A stretch of 64,000 nucleotides of DNA from Apoda limacodes (Eukaryota > Arthropoda > Insecta > Lepidoptera > Limacodidae): positions 10,292,001-10,356,000 of the forward strand of contig OX291551.1 in assembly GCA_946406115.1 (NCBI GenBank), given 5' to 3'. The first letter of the stretch is position 1. Each line of letters begins with the position of its first letter. Below are positions 1 to 13,200 of the stretch, piece after piece. The translations under genes and the position numbers were made by a program. The notes beneath the pieces were generated by a model. The model saw only the letters and a program-made list of their open reading frames with translations, searched no databases and was not told the origin of the DNA.

Positions 1-860
1 CCACTGTCTCGTTCGGACTCAAGTGCCATGCGCACAACTCGATCCATCTGGGCCAACTAATTGGCGACGTGTGTGACATTATAAGTCAGCAGATTGGGAT
101 AGATTGCGTGAATTTTATGCATCGACCCGTGGAGGCAGCTTTGCTTTAGCATAGAAGATCCTGACGTCTGCGCAGCCGCAGTCACTAAGACAATCTTCGC
201 TGGTATAGAATGTTTTATTCTTAACCTGCGAGTAGCTGCGGCCGTTAAAAAAGGACCGTGGTTTAATCGGTCTTGCAGAGAAGCTAAAATCCTCAAGCAA
301 TCTGGTCGAAATAATAAGGATCCAAATATATCTGATTTAAAACGCAGGTCGAGGTTCAGTAAGAAAGCAACAGTCAGAGCTTCCAATTTATCGGCAAAAT
401 AGGCGAGTGACTTGCGAGCTCTCCCTATGGGACCGGTCCGGTGGGCGTTGCTTTAAGACGTTCATAAGTCGACTGGCCCAGAAAGTATACCAGCAGTGGT
501 GCTTAAACAGTGTGCTCCTGAGTTATGCCCTGTGCTCACGTGCCACTCTAGCGATAGATCAGATTCATCTAATTACAGGCTTATAGCTATTACTTCTCCT
601 TTCCCTAAGGTTAGGAATCGTGTGATCAACACACAGCTTCTAAGATACCTTAGATATCTAAGAAATACTCGACCTGGTCAGCGAACGTATGGCTTTCGCC
701 ACGGTCGCTCAACTGGTGATCTTCTAGTGTAACTCACATACCGCTAGACACTAGCCATTGAGAGTCAGTGGGAGGTGTTGGCAAAAAGCCTGGACATAGC
801 GACGGCGTTCGATCGATTCTGGCACCGAGAGCTTCTATCGCAACATTGATAGAAGGACGA
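1..860 (+). mobile_element. Decayed jockey-type LINE: linker and reverse transcriptase fragment
   Basis: Plus-strand remnants read KPWFNRS-like linker sequence, then after stops IPAVVLKQCAPELCPVL, DRSDSSNYRLIAITS, YGFRHGRSTGDLLV and, in a shifted frame, KSLDIATAFDRFWHREL. These are the fingers, motif 1-2 and motif A regions of a non-LTR reverse transcriptase. Stops, frameshifts and a deletion between LCPVL and the NYR motif show it is dead. The element may begin left of the window. The similarity ends near 860. Confidence 0.8.
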
Positions 861-1789
861 ACATTAGGCAGAACATTAAGCAACCTTTGTAATGAAGTTA
901 ACACATCAGTTAAACTTTACTTTTCTAATGCTGATTCAATACAATCGGGATTTAAAATACCAGAACAGCCGTCCTGCATCAAACTGTTGGAGTCATCAAC
1001 TTCTTGTTCCTTGACTGCAAGGTAACCCTGTACTCGCCTTGCTTACGGACTTTTCACAAACCCAGTATAGTACAGTATAGCAAACTTCTGAGTTTTAAAG
1101 TCAGTGCAGATAGGTTTCTTGGTAATCCTAGAAAATTTAGACTGTTTTTAGGTCAGATTATGAACCCCTTCTTCTCCTTTGTTGCTTTTTACGACACGCC
1201 AGGAATACAAGAAATGGTCTCAAAACCATAACATTTATATAATTAATTCAGACTGTGATAAAAGCTTTATGGAAATGTTTATCGTAGATTATGAATAATG
1301 GCGGTGAAGCCTTGCATATAAAAACAAACTGCATATTTTATAAGTATATAACTTTATATTTGTAACAAATATATAGATGCACATTATGTATATGCATGAT
1401 AGTCGTATCGACTCTTATTCACTTCTTAAAAGCGAAACATAATTAAAATATTTATCTGATAAAAACTTAAACTAATATATTTACAGTGGAAAGTCATTAA
1501 AGCTACTATTAATATAAATAAAATTATAATACTCGTGTCTTCAATTTCAACAGTGAATATTATTTACAGTACGTATACATTTTAGTGATTTACTATAAAA
1601 AACAGTCATTAAATTAAGGCAGTTGATTTATGTAAAGTTAACCACTAATAACTATAATATTTACAATTATTACATACGTAAGTATTACTAAATAGGACGG
1701 ATTTATTGCGATTTTAGAACTTTTAGATATTTTAATAAATATTTTAAGGCACTTTTTGTGGGGTTAGGGGAAACGAGTTATATATATTA
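861..1789. other. AT-rich 3' flank and probable 3' UTR of the cadherin gene
   Basis: No coding sequence recognised. The part next to 1790 should be 3' UTR on the minus strand. The rest is AT-rich spacer between the gene and the LINE remnant. Confidence 0.5.
1702..1707 (-). terminator. Candidate polyadenylation signal of the cadherin gene
   Basis: AATAAA on the minus strand, 83 nt past the stop codon. The region is AT-rich and further copies occur downstream, so the 3' end may lie elsewhere between 1300 and 1700. Confidence 0.3.
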
Positions 1790-4280
1790 TTATGATGTAG
1801 AACTACTGTCTGGTCTTAACTGTTTTGTTTGGACATCATCGTATGCTATAGTAAAAACACTTTTTTTCTCGGTTATTGGCAGCCTTTTAATATTAGCAGT
1901 TTGTTGTATCAGCGTGTTCATCGCAATACCAGAGTCATTGTCGTCTATTTTTGTAGAATGTTTAATATTTCTGTGACTTATACCAGATTGATTGTCCCCA
2001 CCAATATTTATTTTGCTGACATGTACTTCTGGGATACTTTTTCTCGATTCGTCATAATTAGTGGATATGGATATACTATGAGTTAATGCACTCTCAGAGA
2101 TTTCTTGTTTCTTATCTTTGTTTTTAACGTCATCTTGGTTAACATATATCGGCTGTTGTTCAATAGATTGTCTGCGTGGTAAAACCGGAACGTTGGTTTC
2201 TCCTCCCAAGTACTTAGGAATATGAGTTGGTTGGATATAACAAAGTGGATTCTTGTTCTCATATTGGTGTTCGTATCTATGCTCAGAATGTTGGAGCAAA
2301 GGATGAACGTCAGGTCGTGGTCCTTCTGGTACAGGTGTTACTTTTTCTTCTTTTAGTAAACGAGGATGAATAAATTCACCTTCTTTTCCTTTGGAGTTTT
2401 TTTTTGTTTCTGCTAAGTCACTTTGAATGTCTTTGCTAGCTATTTTACCATATCTTGCAGCTTTTTCCTTATCTTCTTTAGTAACATCCCTATCTTGCTC
2501 ATTTTTTGTTTTCGAAGGACGCTTTGGTTTATTAGGAATATTTTTTTCAGAATTAGTCATCTTAGAGGTAGTTCCTGTCGGTTTTTTGCTATACCATTGC
2601 ATGTACCTGGGCATGCTTTTTTGAGGAACTTTATTAACATCACCTTTAGCTAGATCATTGGATTCATCAGTTCTTTTACTGGACTCCGTATTACTTGAAC
2701 TTTCATTTTTACTTGTAGAGTCATTTGTTTCTTTCAGATGTGTCGTAGTCAATTCTGTAATTCCTCGAGCTTCTGTTGATGAGCCTTGCCTTGAAAATAT
2801 TAAATTTTTACTTTCCTTTGTAGCAGAACTACTTCTGTTTTTTGTACCACTGATAGCATCATCTTCAAGGGCAAGTTTATTTTGAGTTAATTCATTAGTA
2901 GATATTGGTGATTGTCGTCGCAGCTGAGGTCGCTTGGTATGTAGTTCTGACTTTAATTTTTCATCTAGGGAGTCAGAAATTTCCATCAATACTTCTCTTC
3001 TTAATCCGGATAATCTATCACTGTCAGAGACTTTAATCTGAGTCGAACTTATTGTTTCGTTTTTTGACGTCGTAACTGTGCTTCTGATTTTATCACCAAA
3101 GTTTTTAAAATGTTCTTCTCTTTCATTTGTTTTACTGATCTTCACATGTTTTTCACTTTCTAATGAAGGTGAAACTTCACTTTCTTCAATAATAGGAGTT
3201 TTAATTTTTCTTTTTACTTCATATATTCTCATACTTCGTCGAGGGTCTTTGTATTTAACCCTTTTTTTAGGTTTTCTCCTTTTCACCCATGCTATTTTCT
3301 TAGTTTCATCCTCAACAACCATTTGTGATTCATCTTCACTGTAAGAGTCATTGTCACTTCTTGCTTTTCTTCTTACAGTTTTAAATAGTTGCGGGTCAGT
3401 CTGTGTTCCGATGTGACACTCAGTTTGCGTCGCTATTACTGAATGACCTGGCAAACTTTGAGTCTCCAGTTTGCTCTCAACCTGTGAAGCTGTTTCTTGG
3501 TTTTGTAAAATTCTCTCGCGCTCGATGAGAATTTGATGTAAAAGTTCATTTTGTTTTCTAAGTGATGATTCTAGTAACTCTTGATGGACGGATGACTTAT
3601 TTTGCATTTGTAATACTGAAGATTGTAAATAATCTGATTTAAGAGGTATTGCACCAGGTACCTCTGGCTGTACATTAGAATATTCATGATATTGATTAGG
3701 TATTTCACCTCCAATGTGTGATTTAATACCAAATCCTTTTTCATCCTTTTCATTTGAAATGTTATCTAAATCAGTAGTTATCTTTGCCATTCTATCTCTA
3801 ATGTGCTTAGCTTCTTCACCTTGTTCCCTAATAAACCTTTCCATCAGTAAATCTTTACCACTATCTACCACAACGTATTGAGTATGTGGAATTAAAGTTA
3901 ATGGTCTTTGTTGATGAACTGGAAGGTTGACATAGCGCTCATCTTCATTTTTACCCCTAGTTACAAGTCTTAAAATTTCTGTTTTTCCGTCTTTGATAAA
4001 ATATTGGTCTCTAGCAAGAGAAGATGAAGCTTGTTTTGCTATATTATCAGCTTGTTCCTGTGTAATTTTGTCATTATCAGACTTGAGAAAGACACCAACC
4101 TCAGACCCACGATTAATTTCATGTTGGCGTATAGAGTCATTGTCTTGTTCTTTATGTTGGTAATGCAGTGTAGCTATTCTATCATATCCATTTTCTAAAT
4201 CTTCAATGTATTCCTTGTGTTTATTAGAAAACGCTTCTTGAAGCTGCATTTCTTTTGTGTAAATTATGTTTGGACCATCT
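1790..4280 (-). CDS. Cad86C: Cadherin exon 13 (last): large disordered cytoplasmic tail
   Basis: Acceptor TATTTTTCAG|A, phase 2; TAA stop at 1792-1790. It starts (R)DGPNIIYTKEMQLQEAF and holds 829 whole codons. Conserved-looking stretches are RPLTLIPHTQYVVVDSGKDL and LLMERFIREQGEEAKHIRDR (about 1090-1135), a coiled-coil-prone run near 1195-1230, ATQTECHIGTQTD (1248-1260) with two TQT cores, and a basic patch of about 30 residues at 1293-1325. The rest is Ser/Lys/Glu-rich, low complexity and probably disordered. The C-terminus SSSTS is not a PDZ ligand. Drosophila Cad86C also has a long tail without known domains (from memory). Confidence 0.93.
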
Positions 4281-7200
4281 CTGAAAAATAAACACAGAAA
4301 GTTATGAATTAATAATATGAAATAATTAAAAGACGAACGGCGACGCCAAAAAAAAGAAGAATGAAAAAAGAAATAATATAAAAGCTCAGAGCGTGTTAGA
4401 CAGATTTTTATAGCAAGGTCACATTCAGATTTCCTTCGTCTTGAACTTATTTAATTGGTGTTTGTATAACAGTGATTTTGAAAGTATTTACAGGTTTTTT
4501 TAAATAACTAACTAAAAGGCACTAAGTTTAAGGTTATTTAATTTAGAGGATACACAAATAGAGACTGTAATGTTATTGTTAAGATTTAAGGTTAAGTCAT
4601 GAATTACTGAAGTCATTGACATAAAAAGTAATTATGTGCGCCGTCTATTCTTACTTTTGAAAACTACGTGTAACATAATGAACTCGCGCATTTGGTACTG
4701 TATAATAGTTCTGCTCAATTATATGTAAAAGTTATGGTAATTACTCTGTATCGGATTTTTTACACCTTTTTATAACACAAATTAGGCATTAGAAGTTTAA
4801 AAATAATAGGTACACTTCATCTTCTGGAGATGTGCTTGACATAATGAATTAATGAAATCACGTTGTTGTTTCAATTAATGAAATCAATAAACTACGTCGA
4901 TTGTAAGACACTATTGGTTTGGTCCTTACGAAATAATATAGTCTACAGCTGAAGTATTTTATTTTGATTTTTGGTTGACTCTAAGTTCTGATGATTTTGT
5001 TATGACTTATTTTATTTGATTTTATGCTATGAGTGTGTTATTTTTCTTTGTTGATTTTATCAAAGAAAATGTTTTGGTATTTGGTAAAAATTTAAAAAAA
5101 AAAAAAAAACTAATTCCTTTAGTTAAAACACACTTGTATGAAATGTTACTAACCGTACTCTAAATGATTGCCGTGCATCATTGTAATCATTGTTGGCCGC
5201 AACATGAACGAATTCTTGATGAATATCTCCAGGTGTTGATGAAGGTTTGTTAGGTCTGTAGTTTCTCTTGTTAAATTTCCATTGTGTAGGTTTCGTCCTC
5301 AAGTCTGCTTGTTCAGCACTCCAAGCTTCACGTCTTCTCCAATCTGTTGTTTGCAAGGATTTACTTTCTATATTTTGCGTTGACTTGTTTTCCCTCCCAA
5401 GTGCCTTGTCGCGCGCCACTAAATGCACGTCGTCCTCTGTGGAGTTGACACGTATCACTCTTTTCCTAGAATTTATTAACGAACTCTATGTACCTAGCTG
5501 TTTTTATGATTAATCAATACAGATAATAAAAAAAAAAGTGAGGGGATTTATAATTTTCATTAAAACCTTGTCCAATTTTTTATTGGTCGCATGCAATTTT
5601 TGTGTTAGATAAATCTGTGAAGGAAATAAGAATTTACTAATAGTGAATTGTGATTTGTAAAATAATTACCTAATACGTTGTAGCAAAGCTGATGTGAAAA
5701 CATGCACACATTAGTTAGTGCACTTTAGTCTGTTAATAGAAGAAAAGAAGATTAATTAGTCTACATATATAAATCATATAAATTGAACTACTAAACAAAT
5801 CATGAGCAATCTAGTGCAGAATGAAGCCGTAAAAAGTTTCCTAAAAAGTGTGAAATATTACCTCGGAGCCATATATAAAGGACAGCCTTCACAAATACAA
5901 CAGCATATGAGCAGCAATAATACCAGAGCTATAATTATTGCCAACAAAATTAGCAACCAAAATAATAAACGACTTTCGGCTTTATAAAATCCCTGAAACA
6001 AAAAAAAAACTTTTAGTAGATAATAAAGTTTTAAATATATTGCAGGGAATACAATATATAGGTAATTTTATCCAATCTAATGAACATATCCAGTTGCTGA
6101 AATCCTTATTATTACTTAATAAAAGCTTAAGTTTCATTGTTATTTTTTATTTCTTACGTCAGCTGCCCAGCAATGAATTCGATGTTTGGTATAACGGTAT
6201 ATAGTTGAAAGGATGGAGATACTTATCGAAAGCCCGGTCGGCCAAGGAATACTTACTATCCCGATCTAGTGAGATGAAGCGGTGGAAAATTATTTCTTCA
6301 CGTCACGGCAGAGTAATTATGTGACTTGATTTTTGGACAAAAAATAACATAGAATACTTATCTTTCCAGGATTTTTTAAAAAAAACTGAACGTTATTTTT
6401 GTGTTAAGGTGAGTTTGTGGAAGTAGTTAAAAAATCTACTACTAACATCTACATCTAATACTGACATCGGTCAGTTCCACCTCTGGTTTCTAGATATCCC
6501 AAAAGTAAGTTCATATTCAATCTGATTATTGCCTAAACGCAATAGATCCGTGTTGACGTGATAGATCACATGACACTATTGAGAGGCCATTTTTTTACAT
6601 AAACACATTGAATACCAGCCCGGATACCAGCTTGGACCTTTTGACTCGGTTTGACGACGTTGTCGTTGTCAACGATCCCAAACTCACTTGCCGTATCGAA
6701 CCCTTAAGTCTGGGGAGAGACTTTGCCTCCCTGTGTGTGTTCTACCGCTTGTACAATGGGATGTGTTCTGAGGAACTGTTTGAAATGATGTCCACGGCTA
6801 CTTTCTACCATCGCACCGCTTCAAGAAAGAAGTTATTGAATTTTTGAAGGGTCGGCAACGCGCGAGTGATACCCCAGGTGTTGCAAGCGTCCATAGGCCA
6901 CGGTGACCGCTTACTATCAGGCGGACCGTGTTCTTGCTTGCCACCTTAGTGGATTAATAAAAAATAAAACGCGAGTGGTACCTCTGGTGTTGAAAGCATC
7001 CATAGGCTAAAGTAGCTGTAAGCATGTTTGCTACCTTGGTAATTAAAAAAAATTGGAGTATTTTATCAACGTTCCGTTTTTCGTTTTGGATTCTATAAAC
7101 CAAAATAAACATAATAAATAAGTTGGGTAATATCAAAAAAAGAACTACTAATACTCACTGAATCACTAGTGTCAACCGTTTCTGTATTCTCTTTGATAAT

Positions 7201-10200
7201 TGTTCCAGAACCATTACCAGAACCAGTGCTATAGATTGTTTTATTTTTGGCTAACTGCTCCTGCAGCTTAGCAACATTTATGGGAGTGCTACCCGTCATC
7301 CTTACTATAGCTACTACTTCGCTTCTGAAATAAAATAAAAAACAATATACTCTTACCTTTTCCTAATTGAAAGAAATAGTTTTATATCTTTGGAACTGCT
7401 ATATATTTTTACAAGAGTAATAGATAATATTTATAATTTTTTTAAATGGTAATGACCAGCCGAGAAGATCAAATCTTTTTAGGGTTACGTACCTAAAAGG
7501 TAATTAGGAACCCTATTACTAAGGCTTCGCTGTCCGTTCGTCCGTCCGTCCGTCAGTCCGTCCGTCTGTCACCAGGCTGTATCTCATGAACCGTTATAAT
7601 TAGACAGTTGAAATTTTCACAGAAGATGTATTTCTGTTGCCGCTATAATAACAAATACTAAAAATCAGACAAAAATAAATATTTAAGGGGGCTCCCATAC
7701 AACATACGTGATTTTTTTGCTCGTTTTTGTAGATAATGGTACACCCTTCGTGCGCGAGTCTGACTCGCACTTGGCCAATTTTAGTTTATATGTATTAGTA
7801 AGGCTTAAATAGAAGTAAATAAAATACACATCATCATACTAACTTTTCTTCATTACTATCCTTTCCACTGACGTCAGTTGCACCGTTGTAGCTACCTTTG
7901 TAAGGTTTTATGTCAATTATAGTTACTTTGCCACCAGAGAGAGTACTCAGTACTTCTTCAAGCTTTTTACTGTCAGGGCTTGCTCCTGGCACTATGAAAG
8001 ACATCGTCCGTGTTTTACTTTCAGGTGGATAGATTTTCACCATTGTTGAGGAGAATAATCTAGGAACACCCATGTCATATGCTCGGATGGCGAGCGCATA
8101 AACTTCGCTTTCCTGTTGCGAATCGGACTGCCTCTTTCCTCTATAAACATTTTGTTTCTTTGTTCTTTTTAAAGCCTCTAAAAGATATAATTCACCTGTA
8201 AGAAAAATAAATTATATGTTAATGTATCTACGTCACTAGTTTTTAAAGTGATTACATTTTAAAGAAAATGTAAAATCGTATTATTTATTACCTGTTTCTT
8301 CATTTACTGAAAATTTCCCTTCTGGGTTTCCTTGTATTATTTCGTATCTAACTACATTATTTGGGGGTTCAGCATCTTTGTCAACTGCCTTGACAAAAGC
8401 TGATGAAGTAAAATTATTTAAGTTTGGTGATAGTACAAATTCGTACAAAGATCTTTCAAACTCTGGTGGGTTGTCATTTACATCTAATAACTTAATAATT
8501 AATGGCACTGTGATTCTTAAACCTACTCCATCATTATCTCTAGCCTCTACTAAAAAATGCAAGTCTGGCATCGCCTCACGATCAAATCCGTGGTTATTAG
8601 TTGCAACAGTAATCAATCCAGATATAGGATCTAAATGTAAAGAGGTATTTAGGTATCCTAATATGGCAGTGTACTGTATTTTTCCAAATGCTCCAGTATC
8701 GACGTCATCAGCAGCAACTTGTACTACCCTGGTGCCAGCCGTCACATTTTCTGCAAGTTCAACGTCATACGACTGTGCCAAGAAGACAGGAGGGTTATCA
8801 TTTACGTCATTCAGGTACACTGTTACATTTGCTGTAACTGATAAATTCGTGGCTGGCCCAAGTTCTTGAGCTAATATCTGAAAAAGTTTTTAATTCTTAG
8901 ACATTTCATAATTTATGACTTTAAATCGGTAAGCTACCAACTTTTGTTTATTTTATTTTTAAAGAAAAAGGGTAAAGTCTTTTGCTTTATTAATCTTCTT
9001 TTCTATCAACAATTTTATTTTAATAACATCTAGACAATTATATCTTTGACAACAGAAGAAACATGAGAAAATTTGAAATATTCTTTAGCAGTTGTTTGTA
9101 AATTTCACAGTCCATTTATGTTAAATTAAAACAACTAAAACTTACCTGAAATATTACAGATTTTCGAGCTTCATAATCCAGCATAGTGTTGTCCCGCACT
9201 TTGATAATAAACTGGGCATGTCTTTCGGCAACCGTTGGTGATATTTCAAACGTCCCGTTGTTTCCTAACAGCGACAGTGAGAACACACCGTTCTTTCCAG
9301 CATCATTGTCGTTGACTTGCGGGATATAAGGATCGTTAAAAGTCAGTGCTGTTCCCTGAGGTGCATTTTCATCCAAATAGGTGATGTAGCTGAAATTAAA
9401 GTAATTGCTATTGTTTTAATAGCTATAATGATAGAAATTATGGTAGTTTTAGCGAATTAGTTGTCTTTTTCCAAATACGTATCAAAAACCTTAAGTAAGT
9501 AGTTAGCTCTATGTAATCTTTTGTCAATAAGAATGTTTTGTTGCAATTTTTATCGCTAATAATTATTCCTTCTACTATTTTTCAGGGTTAAGGAGCCAAA
9601 TAGCAAATAGGAATATACGATTATTTGTATGTGACAGCCTTATAATTCAGGTTTTGGCTTGCAAAGTAAGGTTTAAAAATATGTGTATCCCCGTCCCTCC
9701 TCGACCTAAATTTTAAACCGCGTGTTGTAAAAATCTGATAAAGATCATGTTTCTTTTAAATTTTTTTTCTAATATTTAATATTTTTTAATATTTTATAAA
9801 AAGTCGATTCTGGAGCATGATGTGACGGAATTTCCACGAACTAAGTATTTAAGGTTTGGCTACTTATGCTATATCAAAGCTACAAAATCAATTTCAGTTT
9901 AGATTTTTTAGACGACTCTTTACAGCATATGGTCATGTCTGACCATAAATAATAACTACTCCCTAATGACGTTATGTAGATACTTACAACTGATTCTCAA
10001 AATAAGGCGGTGAGTTGTCTTTTTCTGGTAGGATGAAAGCCAGCTGGACAGTAGAGGACATTGCTTCGGGCTCTTCCCGAGACAAGCGCACCTCTTCCGC
10101 AACAACTGTTAGTAGGATAGGGGCACCAGCATGAGAGATGGCTGCGATTTCTTCAATCGGTCGCTCGAGTGTCACCTCGCCTGGAAGTTACAAAGTTTCA

Positions 10201-13200
10201 GATTAAATTTTATGCATTTAATATATATAGAAGAATTTTACTTTTGTTGAATATTTCCTCAAATTAGGCCGACGAAGTCTGGACCCATGACCGCCTTTTC
10301 AAATTTTTTTTCTGATGCGTTGTTTTTTACATAGTTAGACATTTAGTTTTTTAATACCTGAATACACACGAGTTCCATATAGCTTAGTTAACAGAGCACG
10401 TATGCACTCTATGAGGACACTTATTATTAATGCTTAAAATTTATTTCCTAATTTAAAGATATGTATTGCTTAAAATATAATTATTTGCCAAATATTTACT
10501 AATTGTGAGTGAAAATTGTACTTATGTACATAATATTTATGCATATTGAATACGTAGTATAAATATAGTACATTTTTATGGTTCCGTGCCAAAAAGGTAA
10601 ACTTTAGTGACACATTGGATTTCGGTATCCAATAAAGTGAAGCTATAGTATTTACAAGTAAGTGTAGCATACTTGTAACATGTCAATCCTAAGGAATAAA
10701 AATACTACAATATTTTGATTGCTGTTAAAATTGGTGCACGAAATGGGGAAGTAAAATTGATTAAAATTCTTGGCTTTGCTAAGAAATACCAAAATTTAAT
10801 TCAAATTTTCTATGTTAAAATTGCTTGTATTTGTGTATGACAAAAATGACAACACACAAATTACAAAAATGCGTAAAAGAAAAACGTTTTCTCCTGTTAT
10901 CTACGAATCTTCTAGTATAAAATAATTAAAACAAACGGTTCAACATAAATACAGAAAAATAAATCGAAGTCTGCAACTGTTACATTGTTTTACAAAATCT
11001 ATTATATTTGTGGTACAGAAAAGAAATAAAATTGCATGCTAATGCTCTACACATAGACTCGCTCATTTTAGCGTTTTGTGTAACATTGTTACTAACACGT
11101 AGTCGCATAAGTACTTATATAAAACCATGGAACTGGCACCAAGGTTTATTATGCCGACAGATGTCAACAGAGAGCGAAATGCATCTGAAATTGTAACGCA
11201 ATTAACATACAAAAGTGAATCGGAGGTCCTCATTCATTGCGTTGACAAGGCGCAAACGAGCTTCTCATTAAAGTTTCATGGTGTGGTACCTTACATAATG
11301 ATAGGGACCAACTTTTTGATTTATTATAGCTGCTTTGGTTTGTTCTAGCAGTCAATTAAAAAACTATGGACTGTAATATTATGGACCATTACACGTCAAA
11401 CGACTGAGATTCTGAACTTTTTCTCAAAGTCTGAATTGATCAAACCAAATTAAAAGCAAGCGACAAAATATTGTTATTACTTAATTGATATTCTCATTAT
11501 GTAATAATATATAATAAAAATAATGTATGCTGTTGTAAAGAACTCTACATATATTGTTGTTAGATTCAAACAGCAATCTTCCCAAGTTTTCCAAACAAAC
11601 AACATGCATATGCAAACTTTTGTTATTGAATAAACTTTGAATTGCTTCAACTAAGTTGGATTGCGATCTCGATTCAAAAGTTCAAACAGGTAGTCTGATT
11701 AAATCGATAAATTAGTAAGTTGTTCAGGTCTATCCAATATCGAATAAGATTAACGGTAGTTTTGAAAGAACGCCAAGTTACTGGGCGAGTATAGTCTGCG
11801 AACTGATAAAGTCGGAACTTAATCTAAGTCTGTATTGTCAGTAAGTTGGTTAGGTACATAAAATCTAAGGAGGCTGTTCAAAGAAAGTGCTCCTTTATTA
11901 TGAAGTAAGGCCGGGAAGTTTTACAAACAATGGCTGTTGAGGCGAGACGGCGACGGGTATGGTCTAATGAGCCATTATGCAGTTGTTGAACAGCTTGCAA
12001 GGTTGTAGCATTAACAGTCCTGTTAGTATTTGTAAGGTCCACCGCGCTCCCACTCCGTTTAAAATGAACAAATACGCATTGTGCTCCGCTCGTTATTCCG
12101 TTTTGAGCTCATTTCATAAAGGAATATAAATGACAGCTCAAACATTGCACGAAACTTGTTAATTGTCTCACTAAATGATGAAAGTTTCGCAGGCTAAGTC
12201 GTAAAATGCAAAGTTTTGTTGAAAACTAATCTGATAGTGTTTTAATAACGAAACAAAGTGGGTCACGCAAGGCTGAGGGTGTTGGGCGAAGGTTGGGAGT
12301 GTGGGCTAGCGATAAGGAAGTAGGATATCCTACGGAAGCCTCCGGACTTCGAACGGACGTACCGATGTTATCAAATAAAAAATACGTAAACCATTTTGAA
12401 CTGAACCAGTACCGAGAAAATTGTTCGGGAGGTATTATTAGGAAACTGATTACGCTTGTGGAATTTGCCGTAGTAATAAAGAAGAATAAACTTATTTCAT
12501 ATTATACACTAACATTAGATACCTACGATATTATAGAAAAGCATAACTCACAATTTTAATACCTATTTGTTCCACAATAAATGATTTCCCTAAATTGTAG
12601 CACTACATATTTAAATTGTTAGTGAGTTTGAACCAGTTGAATTGAATCTTAGCCCTTATGCGATGAGATGAAATGATAATCGTGTTTTTAATTGATGTTC
12701 ATTAAAAGATAGTACTTGAATTCTTAGGTGTCTGGGGTCGTGAGTTAATAACGAACAACCTGAAACACTTAAGAATTCAAAGCAGAAAAAGTAATAGTAA
12801 TTACGAAGGCATTGACCCCGCGGCTCGCACGCACATGAATAAATCTTTGCAAAGAATTACGTTCGAATGAGGACTAAATGTAACTAATAATTTTCTTTTT
12901 CGATTCAGTCATAAAAATATGGCCTTTAAAGTAACAATTAACGGAGGAATATTAAGATCACGTTTATGAGTGCAAATTTATGATGAAGATATAGTTACTT
13001 TAGTATTTGTTGTTTTTTTATTTTCACAATATATACAAGGCGAAATTGAAACCCCTGAGCTAGGGATTGCAATCAGAATAAAAGAAATCCGTAGAATCCG
13101 GATTTGAACTAGTTTTGACTCAATTCTCAAAAACTGATTTTAAAAACAAATCCGGATGTCAATCCGTTTTAAAAAAACTAGGGGTTATTGCGCCAAATTT

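Noticed and set aside
1790..1805. PDZ-binding C-terminus of the cadherin
   Set aside because: The last residues SSSTS lack the hydrophobic final residue of PDZ ligands.
2423..3344. Several hydrophobic plus-strand frames opposite the last cadherin exon
   Set aside because: They are complements of Lys/Glu/Ser codons, which yield Phe/Leu/Ser-rich shadows, and no splice or promoter context supports them.
8378..8869. 163-codon open frame on the plus strand
   Set aside because: It lies wholly opposite cadherin exon 8, whose frame has clear EC motifs. The plus frame is a shadow with no family signal.
12320..12333. 14-bp palindrome GTAGGATATCCTAC as an operator
   Set aside because: A single short palindrome in intronic DNA is within chance for 64 kb, and no companion site was seen.
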